DNA of 64,000 bases from Gonapodya prolifera JEL478 (taxonomy: Eukaryota > Monoblepharomycota > Monoblepharidomycetes > Monoblepharidales > Gonapodyaceae), in contig KQ965732.1 in the NCBI GenBank assembly GCA_001574975.1, forward strand, positions 940,131 through 1,004,130, read 5' to 3'. Numbering within the stretch: the stretch's first letter is position 1; every line of letters begins with the position of its first letter. The translations under genes were made by a program, and so were the position numbers. Of the stretch, positions 13,356 through 25,223 are shown piece by piece. The notes beneath the pieces are model-generated. The model had not been told where the DNA came from. It saw only the letters and a list, made by a program, of their open reading frames with translations, and made no database searches.

Positions 13356-13361
13356 AATAAA
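13356..13361 (+). terminator. polyadenylation signal of TPR gene A
   Basis: AATAAA, 116 bases after the TGA of the TPR-like gene and in the correct orientation. Confidence 0.5.
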
Positions 13362-13389
13362 GCCGACAATCTGTGTAATCCATTTGAGT

Positions 13390-13427
13390 TTCAGGCGCTT
13401 ATAACGTGGCTTTTCGGCCACTGAAAT
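13390..13427. repeat. nested inverted repeat
   Basis: TTTCAG ... GTGGC-loop-GCCAC ... CTGAAA. Two stems are nested on the same centre, so transcript or DNA could fold into a hairpin just downstream of the AATAAA of TPR gene A. Confidence 0.5.
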
Positions 13428-14235
13428 AATGCAAAAACATGCAACCGTTTGGACCAAGGAATTTGAAGTTTTGCCCCCTTTTGGCGAATTACGAATTGAA
13501 ACTTCAGTCTTTTTGGTGAAATAGTACAATTGCGATTTTACATGTGTTTAGGTGCAATCCCTGTTAGGAGACTAGCACCATTGGAATGTGCGGCGCTCAT
13601 CAGAAATGACCTCGGTTTCAAGTGCAAGTGTGTCTTATCTGACGCGTCGCAGCTCAACGCTTCTTCTGTGCATGGGGTGAGCTCCTCGCCGATCATGCCC
13701 GGCCTCTCCGTCCTTCAGAATCGAGACCACGTCATTGTACTCTGTGTTCGGTGTTCCCATTGCGGACAGACAGGAGGAGAGCTCCGGGAGAAATGTGACC
13801 AACTATCTACGACATAGTCTTTCCGCAACCTTCGTGACGCGCTACTTTCGGCGGGGTTGTCTCCCTTGACCGAAAAGTAAACACCTGAATGTATGAAAAC
13901 TCGAAAGACAGAAGTTTTCCAATTTCTCTCAAATCTCTAAAAAATACATGAAAACGGTGAAAGGCAAGAAAAGGTGAAATCTAGCGAGATATATGACTTG
14001 GACTTTTTGCAAAATTATACCCGGCCGAATAAGCAATGGGGCAGGCCCCGTTTGTGTTTCTGTGAAGAACTTTTGTGTATTTTCGCGTTTTCGAAGAAGA
14101 CTAATTATCCCAAATTCCTTTTTACTTGGGGTGCAAAGTTTCCAAAATCCTTTTCCGATCAGTTGCAAGTACGTTTTGTTTGGATGACAGAGTTCTAGAG
14201 ATGTTTGATCAGCTGAGAAAGTTAGGGCGTGAGGA

Positions 14236-16375
14236 TTACGCATGGGTCGCCGTCGGTGCAGGTGCAGTCGAAGTCGCAGGTGCCGTTGCACTCTCCTCCT
14301 CCTTCCGGTCCAAACGCGTGCTGTCCAGCATATCCCTGCTGAATGGGAACATAGTGACGGCCTGCTTGGCCTCGGCCTTCTTCATCGTGGAGGTCATGTC
14401 AAAGCTCTTTGGGTTATGCGACACTGGCATGGGCACGCGCGCGGGTTTTGACGGTGCGGTCGAAGGCTCGCTTTTGTCGCTCACGGCCGACGACTGGTCA
14501 GATTGCGTTGAGTCGTAAGCAGAATCATGGTCGTGTTCGGTGGGCAGAAGGGGGGCGGGCGCGGGAATTACTTCAGTTTTGGGCGTGCGATACCCCTGTG
14601 GGCGGTGGGTGTCGTGTGTGTCAGAGATGCGAGCACCCACAGTCAGAGTCGAGGCGCAATCAACGTACATCAGGGTGCGTGCTCTGGAACAGCCACGCCG
14701 TGGCGGCCATCTCCTCGATCCCCCGTGTGGCAGACCATCCGAGGTCGGAGTTGGCCTTGGTGGTGTTGGCAATGACCTCGCCGCAGTCGCCAGGGCGACG
14801 GGAGGACATCTAAGTTTTTGCGTTGGTTTTGCGAGGAACTTTGCTCGGCGTGTCTGCATGAAAACTCACCACCACGGGAACGTTCTTGCCCGCCGCCTTC
14901 TCGATCGCCCTCACGACCTCGAGCACGCTGAACCCTCGTCCGGTTCCCATATTCCATATCCACAGGTTCTCCTTGCTCTTGTCCTTGGCGTCGGACTCCG
15001 ACCCAATCTGCTTGCGGAGATACTCGACGGCCGAGACGTGGCCCAGCGCCAGGTCCGACACGTGGATGAAGTCGCGCACGCCGGTCCCGTCGACCGTCTT
15101 GTAGTCGTCGCCGTACACGCGCAGGAAGGGCAACCGCCCGACCAGCACTTGGGTGACGTAGGGGATGAGGTTGTTGGGGATGTCGTTGGGGTCTTCGCCG
15201 ATGAGACCTGCACGGGCGGGCGTGGGAGGTGGGAGGTGGGAGTGGCAGTGTGTATCAGAATTCGTCCTTGCTGCAAAGAGTCGCGCCGAGTCTCGGGTTC
15301 GCTCCGCGAAAGAGCCCTCGGTCAACGCTATCGCGCTCAGGCCTCGGTGACAGCCTCAGTCCGCGGCTCGCGGCGCTTAGGCCTCGGGTCTCGCTGTGCT
15401 CGACGTGTCCTCGCCCCGCTCGAACCGGTCGGTCTTCCGTGTTTCGCACTCCAGACCTCCCCTGACTGCTCACCTGAAGAATGCGCGCCAATGGGGTTGA
15501 AGTACCTCAACAATGCAATCTTGAAGCGGCTGTCGGACGCCGCAAGGTCCTTGGCGATATCCTCGCACATGAGTTTGGTGCGACCATACGGGTTCGTCGG
15601 AGCCACCGGGTGATCTTCGTCGATGGGTCCCTCGACTTGGGGATGTCCATATACAGTGGCTATTTTGGAGATAAACAAACAAACGGTCAAGGTCAAAGAA
15701 AAACGTTTCCTGAGAGGAACGTACCAGAGCTTGAGAAGACCAAATTGAATACGCTGAATTCCTTCATGACTTCGAGAAGGGTGACCATGCCGCCGACGTT
15801 GATGTTGTAGTATTTGAGGGGGTTGGACGTGCTCTCGGTGACACTTTTGAGACCTGGAAGGGGGCCGCGAAACCACGTGAGGGCCCGTGACAGCAGAACA
15901 GGCGAGAAGGGGGGAAAACCCACCGGCAAAGTGAATGACAGCCTCAACCGAATGACGGCGGAAAACGTCACGAAGCGCTTCACCATCGCAGACGCTGATG
16001 TTGTATGTCGCGAGGACCTTCTTGCCGCCGATTTTCTCTGCGCGGCGGGTGCTTTCGTTGGAGGAGTTGCTAGAGGGCGCGGAACAGTTGCAGGTGTTGC
16101 AGAGTGCGCCGTGATGGCAGGTGAATCAAAGGGGCTTACCTCAGGTCGTCGACGACGATGACCTCGAATCCGCGGGACAGCAGCTCGACCAGGGTGTGGG
16201 TTCCAATGTACCCGCATCCGCCCGTAACGAGAATGGCCGGGGTCGCTGTTTTCGCCAGAGGCTCTTGGGGTTCGGAAGCAGCGGGGGCCGCGGGCGAGGG
16301 CGAGGCAGAGGCGGGGTCGTCCGCGTCCGGCGTGGAGCGGGTGCCGCGCTTGAACAGGCGACGCAGCGTGAACAT
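14236..16375 (-). CDS. galE: UDP-glucose 4-epimerase
   Basis: Interconverts UDP-glucose and UDP-galactose (Leloir pathway). Starts [10 protein letters not shown] at 16375. Exon 1 has a 46-residue Ala/Pro-rich extension, then the NAD-binding motif [11 protein letters not shown]. Later exons give [21 protein letters not shown] followed by ATVYG, the catalytic NPYGRTK (Tyr-x3-Lys), RYFNPIGAH, and [20 protein letters not shown]. The last domain reads RRPGDCGEV and WLFQSTHPD, spliced phase 0 to GYRTPK. The enzyme normally ends near this GY; here about 85 more Ser/Thr/Ala-rich residues follow, ending at 14236. No mutarotase domain is fused, unlike yeast Gal10. The intron at about 15205-15475 carries a GC-rich dispersed repeat. 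Identity is firm; some internal splice sites are approximate. Confidence 0.92.
15285..15430 (-). repeat. GC-rich dispersed repeat inside an epimerase intron
   Basis: Read on the - strand this intron segment contains GCGGAGCGAACCCGAG and CCCGAGGCCTAAGCGC, motifs also present, in part exactly, at 43830-44000 inside a Ctf18 intron. Units of the form GAGGCCTAAGCGC...GACCGAGG recur within the segment. No coding capacity or terminal repeats were seen. Family unknown; SINE-like or simple dispersed repeat are both possible. Confidence 0.55.
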
Positions 16376-17063
16376 GGCGTGGAGTGTTGGTGAGTGCGTG
16401 TGGCGAGAATAACTGTTTTAAGTCCTTGACGCATGCCTCAGGCTGTGTCTCTCGGGCGTCCCTGCTTCCCAAAAATAAAGCACTTTTTTGGAAAACCCAT
16501 AGCCTACACAACTGAAAAAGTCGAAGTGTATTGAGATTAGTAAGCAGAAACCTTGGTTGCTAGACTCTTTATTTCTACTCGCAACCCGCAGACAGCCAAG
16601 ACATCGCACAGCGTGAGGGTGCAATCTCAATATGGACGCCACGTGCGGGGGTGAACGATGAACAGTACATAATACACCGCAAATGGCGCAATTTATTGCA
16701 TTCCTCGTCACTCGGAGACGCCAGTCAGAGCCAATGCAAATCCACAACCTTGCAAGCACAACCCGAGTGTTTGTATTGTCAACATCTCAATCCCCAAACA
16801 CCGCCAACGCCACTCTGCAAAAAAATCATGGCACCACCCAAGCCCACCAGCGCATCAAAGCGCACAACAGCAAAATAAACCGTTCATTGATGCCGACGCG
16901 CGAAAAGCAAAATGTAGCTCGGGGCCTGAAAAAGGGTTTCGCCGGAATTTCGCCGCACCCGGGCCTACTCATCAAATTCCCCGACGCCAAAACTGTAACT
17001 TTACTCATCACCCATCCACCCCCCTTCTCCTTTCCCAGTCCTTTCCCCTTTCCCCCATCAATC
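16376..17063. other. intergenic region
   Basis: Between the epimerase start and the 3' end of the APC7-like gene (both on the - strand). Contains the epimerase promoter. No coding exon or RNA gene is supported. The + strand becomes pyrimidine-rich from about 17015 to 17110. Confidence 0.45.
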
Positions 17064-20000
17064 TCAATCATCCATCCCATTCTCCATATCATCCATATCA
17101 TCATCCCTACTCATATTCATCGCGCCGCCACGCGGGTGTCCGTGTCCGAGTCCATGTCCATGTTCAGCCTCGTCCAACCTCTTCAGTCCATTCCGTGCCC
17201 CCTCAGACATGGGGTCCAGCCGCAACGCGCGGTTGTAGTGCTCCATGGCCCGCTCGGGCTGGTTGTCCAGGACTAGAAGGTCGCCGAGTCGAACGCTTGA
17301 GGGGAGGGAGGGGGGGGNGGGGGGGGGGGTTTCAAATGATGATGTAACGCGAGTGTCAAATAGAGTGAATATACAGTGACAGGAAGGGGAAACAGACGAC
17401 CCACTGCATGAATTCTGTGTTGTGGAAAAGAAGCTTTGACTCCACCCTGGAATGAAAAACGAATTCAAATTTAATATATGCGCAGTTCGACAGGGCTGAA
17501 ACCTCCGTGCACGCGAAAGAAACGTACATTTCGATGGCCTCCTTCAGTTCCTGCGCATTGAGAAGCGCCGACGACAACGCAACCACCGCCTCGACCGATT
17601 TGGGGTCCAGCTCCAGCGCGCGCTTGAGCACATCAATCGCCTATTCACATAGCAGATGCAGATGCACGTATCGATTAAAGGTATGCGGTCACACAACCGC
17701 ACAGCTTTCGACCCACCTCCTTCTTCTCCCTCAAAGCGCTCGGCTCGGGCATATTCATCCCCGCACTTGCTCTGACGACGCCCACCACGACGAGCGCGCG
17801 CGGGTTGTTTGGCATGGCGCGCTGCAGCTCCGCGGCGAGGCGGGAGACTTCGGGCCACCGCTTTTGGTGCAGGAAGGCAGTGGCGAGGCCTAACAAGGGG
17901 GGGGGTTACCGGACGAACAATAAGAAAAGAAGGGCGAGGGAGGGGGAAAGAGCGAGCCACTGCCCAACCGAGCCCACCTTGAAGAACAGCCACGTCCCGT
18001 CCCCCTCCGCGTGTCTTGGCCTTGGTGTAGAACGTGATCGCCTCGTCGATCTTGCCCTGAGCCAACGCAATGCTCCCTGGAGACGGAGACGATCAGAACG
18101 GATTCACGACCACACTTAACCATTCCCCCCTTGCACCGCCAGTTCCCACAACCCACCTCTTGCCCCCCACCCCGTATACCACACCTCGCCCTCCCCCTTC
18201 GCGCACATTTCCGCATTCAGAGCCGCTCGTTCCCGCCACCCCGCCGCGTCCCTTTGCGCGTGCTCTTCGTGCGGCTCCCCAATCTGATGCACGAGGGGGT
18301 GCGTGTCCCCGTACGTCGACCGGAGCGTGCAGTAGCGGGAAAGCACGTAGGATGGAATGGGGGATGGGCGTGGGGGTGTGGGGGTAGTGGCGGTGAGTGA
18401 GGTTGACAAACTGGTGGGTGGGGGGTGTGAGGGGTGGGACCGTTGGTGAGCGAGAGAGGAAAAAGACGTCAGAGAGACAAAACACAAAACGCACTGGTTG
18501 AGTCCAACGAGGTCCTTCTGCGTGCTCATCAAGTCCGCGTACCGGTCCATGAACTCGACGGCGCAGGGATCAATCTTCCGGATCTGGAACAACAGCGGGG
18601 GATCTTCAGCATCCACACGTTTCCAACCGTTCAACGCTCAACGCCGACCGCACCTTAATTGCCTCCAACCACGCAGCATGAGTATGGCCAAGTTGATACT
18701 CGCACTCGCCCACCGCAGCATGGACCGGTATACAGTCGGGGTTGGAACGCGTCAACGGATTCAGGAGCTGAAGCGCGGCTGGCATAAGATGTGTTCGTAA
18801 AAGAGTGACTCCAACGTGTTCCCCCCCCCCCCGCCCCCACACTCCGCACAACGATGTGCCTCGCTCCTTACCTTCCCAAGACCCTTCCAAAATCCCGACC
18901 TGCGCACCGACATACCGCGGATACCACTCAGCCAGCTCCTTCGCCCTCCCGAGCCGCTCTCCAAGACGTGGCAGCGCTTTGAAAAGCGCGAATCCCTTTG
19001 CTTCCGTTAGGGTCAACAAAGCACCTCCTCCAACCGAATGAGGACTTTGCATTGGCGCGACGTGACTGGCGGTTGCAGTTGCACCGCGCCCCCTCCCCCG
19101 TCGGACTGGCGTCGGCTGGAAGATACTGCGAGCTTCAGTACCAGCTCCCGCGGCAGGAGCGTTGTTTCCTGGCACCGGAAGCTTGGCGAGGTTGTCTGTG
19201 CCGTGTGATTGTGCGAGTCGGCCGATTGCGGTGTATGACTCCAATGCGCAGGGCTGCCGGTCCAAAATGGTCAGATGGGTGGAGTAAGCTAGGCTGAGTA
19301 TGTTCGAGGGAGTGGGTGGAGGGATTTCGTTGAACAATGCCACTCGAGGGCTTACCGAATGTCGTTGATAATTTCGGCGGAGCGGGCAAGCAGACGAAGC
19401 ATTGCGCCGCTCCGCTTCTGTTCGGGTATTGATAATATCTGAGAAAGGAACAGTGTGGGTTAATGTTGCAAAGGCGGCAGGGAAGGAACGATGGACTCAC
19501 TGTCTTGCAACACGATGTCCAATCGCTCATGGCCGCTTCGGAACGAGCGCACATTTCTTTGCAACTCGTCAAAATATGCTGCGCGGCCTCCGTCACGCTC
19601 ATCGTTGGGGTGTTCGACGTATCCTCAGAACGACCTGTTTGTGAAGCACTCGACTGGTCAGGTGGCCCACCATTCGTTTCGCCTGGTGCCGGGGTGCCCG
19701 CGTTTGCAACTGGCTTTGACGTTGGGGTCTTGGAATGGGAACCAAGACAGTCAAGCGCACGGCGAAAACGTGTAATGGCAGCTGCATGCCGGTTCAGACG
19801 AAAAAGTGCTTCGCCGGATAAGCTAAATGCGATAGCCAAGAGCTGCACCGCGGCGTTCGATTGGGCAGTGTTCATTCCCCCGCCTGCGAACAGCATTGGT
19901 GCCACCGTGGGCCTTTGAGGAACTGAGGATCCGAAGATAGGTCCACCTGACTGTCCAGAACTGCTCCCAATGGGTGTCAGCGGTCGCGGGTTGGTCGCGG

Positions 20001-20292
20001 ATGTCGTCGAGACACCACTGAAAGGAGGTTGCATTGACGAAGTCGCCCCACTTTCAAGATGAGACGTGGAGAGCGAGGGCTTCGCCACGTGAATCCACAG
20101 CGCAGATGCAATCATTTCCGTGACAGTGAGAGCTGATTCCGCGAGATCGTCGTCCAGAAGCGACCGCGCAACACCCAGTTGGCCTTGGAGTGGAACAAGC
20201 GCTGGATGGGAGAGGGTAAGAGTCGCCTTTGGGGGGAGAAATGCAGTCATCGCTTGAAGTGGAGAAGGTGTGGAAAGTGTGGTGGCCGCCAT
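17064..20292 (-). CDS. APC7: anaphase-promoting complex subunit 7-like TPR protein
   Basis: Probable APC/C subunit 7, a TPR scaffold of the cell-cycle ubiquitin ligase. Starts MAATTLSTPSPLQ at 20292 in a good Kozak context (an in-frame Met 57 codons upstream is possible). The gene spans about ten exons on the - strand. The N-terminal half has helical segments broken by Ser/Thr/Gly-rich linkers. The C-terminal half holds canonical TPRs: IRKIDPCAVEFMDRYADLM, LAQGKIDEAITFYTKAKTRG, AIDVLKRALELDPKSVEAVV, LDNQPERAMEHYNRALRLDP. It ends in an acidic Met/Asp-rich tail at 17064. The KIDP-x4-MDRYADL phrase matches the region preceding the APC7 superhelix. Other APC TPR subunits (Cdc27, Cut9, Cdc23) are the main alternatives. 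The intron near 17318 has an undetermined base in a G run. Confidence 0.68.
17318..17318. other. undetermined base (N) in poly-G run
   Basis: Single N within a run of about 18 G, inside an intron of the APC7-like gene. Assembly uncertainty; the true run length may differ. Confidence 0.95.
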
Positions 20293-20502
20293 GGTTGAAT
20301 GATGTGCGACGATGTGGGTCTCAATGAGGATGGATGGTTCGTTTCTTGACCGATCCACCGATCCCGCAGATATACGAGTGCTATCGTGGGTCCAGTTTTC
20401 CTCAATGGTATCAAGGGAACCGACAGATTCGGGATGGAATAATTGGAAGTATTCAGCACGCAATGCAATAGTAACATTAGAATAAATGAAATTGGGGAAT
20501 CT

Positions 20503-21913
20503 TCAAATCCTGGTAAATCTTTCTACGTTTCTCCATTTTTCTGTCTGCATTTCGGTTAGCCTCGACTGCGCCCTTGCGATAGAAAAGCGAACGTCGCTGG
20601 AAACAGTAAACACTCATGATAAGTCTCCAAACTACGAGGAGACGAAACTTGTAGGTCTTACCTCACCCCTGCGCCGCCATCCGCCATTGAAGCTTTGAGT
20701 CCCGTTGCGCTCCATTCCATCTCTCCAATGTAAGTCGCCATCATCGAGCTGCTGGCACCACCCTCCTTGGCCACCCGAAGCTCCTTCTCCTTTCCCTCAG
20801 ACGCTTTTGTTTCCTGGATACCGCGGAACACGTCTTCGATGCTTCCTTCAGAAAGAATGTAGAGCGGACACCTCTCCTCATAAGCAACATCGACAAGAGT
20901 GATAAAGCGTCTTGTCTCATCGAACATCGTATCTCGTAGGAGAACCAAGTCTGATATGTATATGCCACTGTTGCTTGTACCATGGAAATGTCGACATAGA
21001 GCAATATAATCTATCGCAGCCCGAGGTTGCCCACAAAGTTCATCAAATGTCATTAGACAAGCTGACCCGAAGGGAGAAGTGACTGATTTCGGCACTGCGA
21101 GTGTCCTCCCCACACCAGGAAGATTCAAAGTAAGCGGTAGAGGTTCTTGACCTCCTGTTGCCAGAGCCCATGCCCCAAAAAAATGCGACCGGATGGTTGG
21201 GTCCGAAGAGGGGGCAAAGTAGGCAGAATCCGTCGAGAAATTGTGCGAGGCGGTAGCACGAGTAACAGATACCCTATAGTCATTACTGGATTTGACTTGA
21301 AAGACCTGGATGTACCCTTTTCGCTCAAGATTTGAGTGTATTCGCTAATGATCTGATTTCCACCCACCTCGCAATTTTTCTTGAGCGTGTCAATGAATGG
21401 AAGAAACAGACGGCGATTGAGTCCAAGTTCGTAAAGGCGCTCAGGCGGCCGATTGGATGTTGCTAAAAGCGTCCCGCCACTCGAGAAGAACGCTTCAAAA
21501 AGGCGCCGTAGTATCATCGCATCGGCAATGTCGTGCACCTGAAACTCATCAAGACACAGTATTGCATTTCGCTGCGCAAGGTCCGTGCCAATGGTGACGA
21601 GGGGATCGCTCGTCGTCCATCTGGTTTTCACGTTGAGGTCGTGCAATTGCGAGTGCGTTTCCCGCATAAAAACGTGGAAATGCTTCCGCAGAGAGCCGTG
21701 ATGCTGTCCCACGTTGTGATGCCACAAGTCCATCAGTAGCGTCTTGCCAGTGCCCACAGGTCCATGGATGTAAAGGCCCAGACCCCTTCTGTTCGATTGC
21801 AAGTCGTCCGACACCCGTTGCAGACGGGAGACGAGTTCGATTTGGTTCAAATCCCGAGTCAGTCGAGCCTTTGCGATTAGTTCGAGGTACGCTGAAAGCA
21901 AAGAGCGCGACAT
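20503..21913 (-). CDS. AFG1: AFG1-type mitochondrial ATPase
   Basis: AAA-like ATPase of the AFG1/LACE1 family, acting in mitochondrial protein quality control in yeast and animals. Starts MSRSLLSAYLEL at 21913. Exon 1 reads through the N-domain helix (LNQIELVSRLQRV), Walker A GPVGTGKT, Walker B ILCLDEFQVHDIADAM and the sensor phrase GGTLLATSNRPPERLY. The donor is at about 21367; exon 2 resumes VFQVKSSNDYR and carries FDELCGQPRAAIDYIALCRH, then MFDETRRFITLVDVAYE. A last exon gives the family C-terminal pattern SRLTEMQTEKW before TGA at 20503. The length fits the family. No long targeting peptide is visible, so an upstream exon could be missing. Confidence 0.92.
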
Positions 21914-22344
21914 CGACTCGAGAGACTCGAGGGGCTCGAGATGTGGTTGGATGATTAACCGAGAAAATTTTTACCGCACCTCTTCCGCTCGTTACGTCCG
22001 CGAGAAATACAGATACCAAGGTGAAAGGAACGCGGTAATCTGACGTGTTAGTCAAATAAGAAATACTTAGTTTTTGTCGTTTCGACGTGACCACGAAGAC
22101 GCCAGACGACATAATGGAATCATTCACAGAATAAAAAGCTGTGGTCGAGTACGTTTTTTGAGGGTTAAAGACGACGAGTGGACGAGAAGAAAGATGGGTG
22201 ACGAAATGATGACGTGTCGGTGAACTTGTGCTTTAAAAGGGAGCACAAATTTCGCCGCTATCACGTGAAGCCTTTCAGACTTTCACTTCGAAATCTACTT
22301 TCGCGCACTCCTGCAACCACCAAAACACACAAAAACGTGAAGAC
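21914..22344. promoter_or_regulatory. divergent promoter of AFG1 and the LEA-like gene
   Basis: 431-base region between head-to-head genes. Contains TGACGTGT at about 22210, CACGTG at about 22262 and an inverted repeat TTGTGCT/AGCACAA with a 9-base spacer at 22226-22248, roughly 100 bases before the LEA-like ATG. ACGTG-core motifs are bZIP/bHLH-type sites in other organisms; binding here is untested. Confidence 0.4.
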
Positions 22345-25002
22345 ATGAGCGCTCGTGAATCTAAGACGACGCAAGATGCCCTTCGGGGTGACTCTGCCGC
22401 CAAGGAGGTGAGTTAACGGTTCCCTCGAGTAGAAGGGCGGGACAAGAGTGGAAGTCGTCCAGCACGAATGATGTCGCTTCTCTGGTGCTCGACTATCACC
22501 TGCACCGTGGTTGATGGGTATCGCCGCACTTTCACTGACACGTGTCACCAACTATTTGTCAGCGACTCGCCCGGGAAGCCAGTGAAACCACTTACCAAGC
22601 CACTAGGGTGAGTTGTTCTGCTGTTCTCTGAAGCAGACAAACCGTCTTACAGGTTTTCCTTCGAACTTGACAGCAAACACTCGATGACCTCACTGCAAGG
22701 AAAGGAGCCCCGAGCTCGACTACCAGAGAAGGTCCCGATGTACGAACCACCACCTATGCGCAGGCACTCACCCCTTCTGCCGGAGAGGGCGCGGCAGGTC
22801 TCAGACAAGGCTATGGTGGCCCTGAGTATGAGGTATGTTAACCAACATAGGTTGCTTCGTCAACATCATTCGAAATCTATCTATGCTCTTGCAGACGCAG
22901 TACAGTCCACTCACGAGGGACACCTACCAAGCCGCAAGTCGAGGTGCGGAACAGGCCGGGTCCGCCGCACAAGATTACGCTTCGACCGCAAAGAGAACAG
23001 CCCACGGTGCAGCTGAAAAGGTCAGTTGCGGATCGATCGCACTCTCAAATACTTTCTGAACGGAAACATTTTTTGCAGGTTTCTGATACAACCGGTCAAA
23101 CATACAATGCGGCAGCAGACAAACCCGGGAGCATGTATTCCACCGCGAGGGGCACGGCGGAAAACGTGTCAGGAAGGGTGAGAAGTCTGCGACGAGAATG
23201 ATATGGTTGTTCCATATCTGATCCTTGACATTCAGGCACGCGACACCCTCGGCCAAACATACGAGTCGACTGCGCAAACTGCAAAAGACGTCAGCGGACA
23301 AGCAACAGAGACGGCAAAAGATTACGCGGGTCGTACCACTGATACAGCCGGGCGAGCTTACTCCAGCGCCACTGGGACTGCAAAAGACCTCGCGGGGAGA
23401 GTGAGTTGTTGATTATTTTCTTTATGAGAGCATTTTGTTTTTATCTTTTTGATGTTCCCTCAAACAGGCAAGTGATACCGCGGGATACGCCTACTCGAGT
23501 GCCGCAGGGACTGCAAGAGATCTCGCTGGAAGGGTCAGTCGTGGATTTCCATCATCGTTCATGCCACATGACTTATTGTTTCTTTGCTTCTCGTCCATAC
23601 AGGCAACGGACACCGCCGGTCAGACTTACGAAACCGTTGCTGGTCAGACTCAACGCGCAAGTCAACAAGCTAGGAACCTTGCTGGAACTGTAAGTATTCA
23701 GAGAAGATTTGTACCGAGAGACTATTAACTGATGTGATCTTTCCACACCACTACAGGCGGCTGAGAGTGCTGGACAAGCCTATCGCTCCACTGCAGATGC
23801 AACGACTGGAGCCGCCGCCCGCGTGGGTGAGACTGCGACCCAAGCAACGACAAGTGCAACAGAGACTGCCAAGAGAGCTGCGAACCAGGTTCGTGCGAAG
23901 CCACCCTCTCACGACTATGTCGGGCTAATTCGTGCATGAATAGGCCACCGATACTGCGGGTGGTGTCTACCAAAGCGCCGCTGAGACGGGCCAAAAGGTA
24001 ACGCAGGGAGCCAGCGACTTGGCAGGAAGGGTGAGTGGGAGAGTTGTTGTAAACCGCTCCGGGTGTTTGACAGGCTTCCGTCTAGGCTTATGGTCAAGCT
24101 GCAGGAGCTGCTCAGGGCGCCACCGAAGCGGCAAAAGGAGCAGCTGGGAGCGCATACGAAACAGCGTCTGGTGTCGCAGAGAGTGCAACAGGAATGGCAA
24201 AAGGCGCCGCCGAGAGTGCCGCTTCTACAGCGAAGGGCGTTGCGGGGAGTGCGAAAGACATGGCTGGAAATGCTCTCGAGACAGGCTCGCGCGCCGCCGG
24301 AAGTGCAGCAGGAATGGCGGTTGGTGCTGCTGAAGGCACGGCAATCGTCGCCCGAGATACCGCAGAGAGCGCTTATGACATGGCTGCCGGAGCCGCGGGA
24401 GCTGCCACTGGAATGGCGATCAGCGCCGCCGAGAGTGCCACATCGACGGCCAAAGACGTCGCCGGAAGAGCATACCAGACTGCCGCCGGAGTAGCCGGAA
24501 GCGCAACTGGAATGGCAAGGGGTATCGCTGAGATGGTAGGCAGGCCCTTTGTTTCCGATCCGTTAAACGTACTCATACGTCGCTTCTTAGGCTTACGAGA
24601 CTGCTGCCGGTGCCGTTGGTGTTGCTAGTGACACCGCCAACAAGGCTCTACAAGGAGGGGTGGAGACAGCAAAGCAAACCGGAGGCTTTGTATCGCTCGT
24701 TGGAGAAAAGGTCCGAGAAGTCACGGTGAGTCTGATGTTTTGTAGACATGTGAACCTGGAGCTTAAAGTACGACGTTAGGTGGCAGCAACCGAAGCCGCG
24801 AAGGAAGTGCTCATCGGGGAGAAGGCTGCAGGAAGTGAGGAACTCTCCAAGAAGAGTAAGTGTTCTAGTACTCAATCGACATCGGTGTTACTTTTGTTAA
24901 CCACTGTTCAAAGCGGTTACCGGCTCAGTCGCAGACACTACGAGTGGGATTGCCTCGAAGCTCGGGATTGCCACACCACCTGTCAAGAAAGCCGAGGAGT
25001 AG
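22345..25002 (+). CDS. LEA-like repeat protein with repeats partitioned by exon
   Basis: 592 residues in 14 exons: 22345-22407, 22563-22607, 22674-22832, 22895-23020, 23079-23177, 23236-23400, 23468-23533, 23603-23689, 23757-23888, 23944-24030, 24086-24535, 24591-24725, 24780-24855, 24914-25002. The first 12 exon lengths are all multiples of three, so every junction among them is phase 0. From exon 5 on, most exons start with a small residue plus a unit such as ATDTAGQTYETVAG and many end LAGR or LAGT; exon 11 holds several units. The composition (Ala, Thr, Gly, Lys, Glu, Gln; no Cys in the repeats) and the 11-residue period resemble group 3 LEA proteins, which protect cells under drying or stress. 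No signal peptide is obvious. The family call rests on composition and periodicity; an amphipathic lipid-droplet-type protein is an alternative. Confidence 0.78.
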
Positions 25003-25063
25003 AAATTGAAATTGGATGTGATTTGCATGCTAGAAGAGTCTTGCAATTTGGGTTTTAATCAGA

Positions 25064-25069
25064 AATAAA
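25064..25069 (+). terminator. polyadenylation signal of the LEA-like gene
   Basis: AATAAA 62 bases after the TAG stop, same strand. Confidence 0.5.
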
Positions 25070-25223
25070 GGTTCCATTCTGTTCTTCTTCGCTTCCTACT
25101 TCCTCTCTCCGTCTTCAGCGCAATAATATTGAGAGTTCTTGATTATTGTAAAACTTGCACATCTATTTACATATCCATCCACCGCACTCCACAGGGAAGG
25201 GGGAGAAGAAAAAAAAGGCAGAG

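Larger units (their letters stand above)
13241..14235. other. convergent 3' intergenic region
   Basis: Lies between the 3' ends of TPR gene A and the epimerase gene. Contains the A-gene polyadenylation signal AATAAA at 13356 and a nested inverted repeat at about 13390-13427. The rest is comparatively AT-rich, and no coding segment could be supported. Confidence 0.5.

Noticed and set aside
13530-13817. 95-codon Cys-containing frame
   Set aside because: No zinc-finger spacing or family match; flanks look intergenic.
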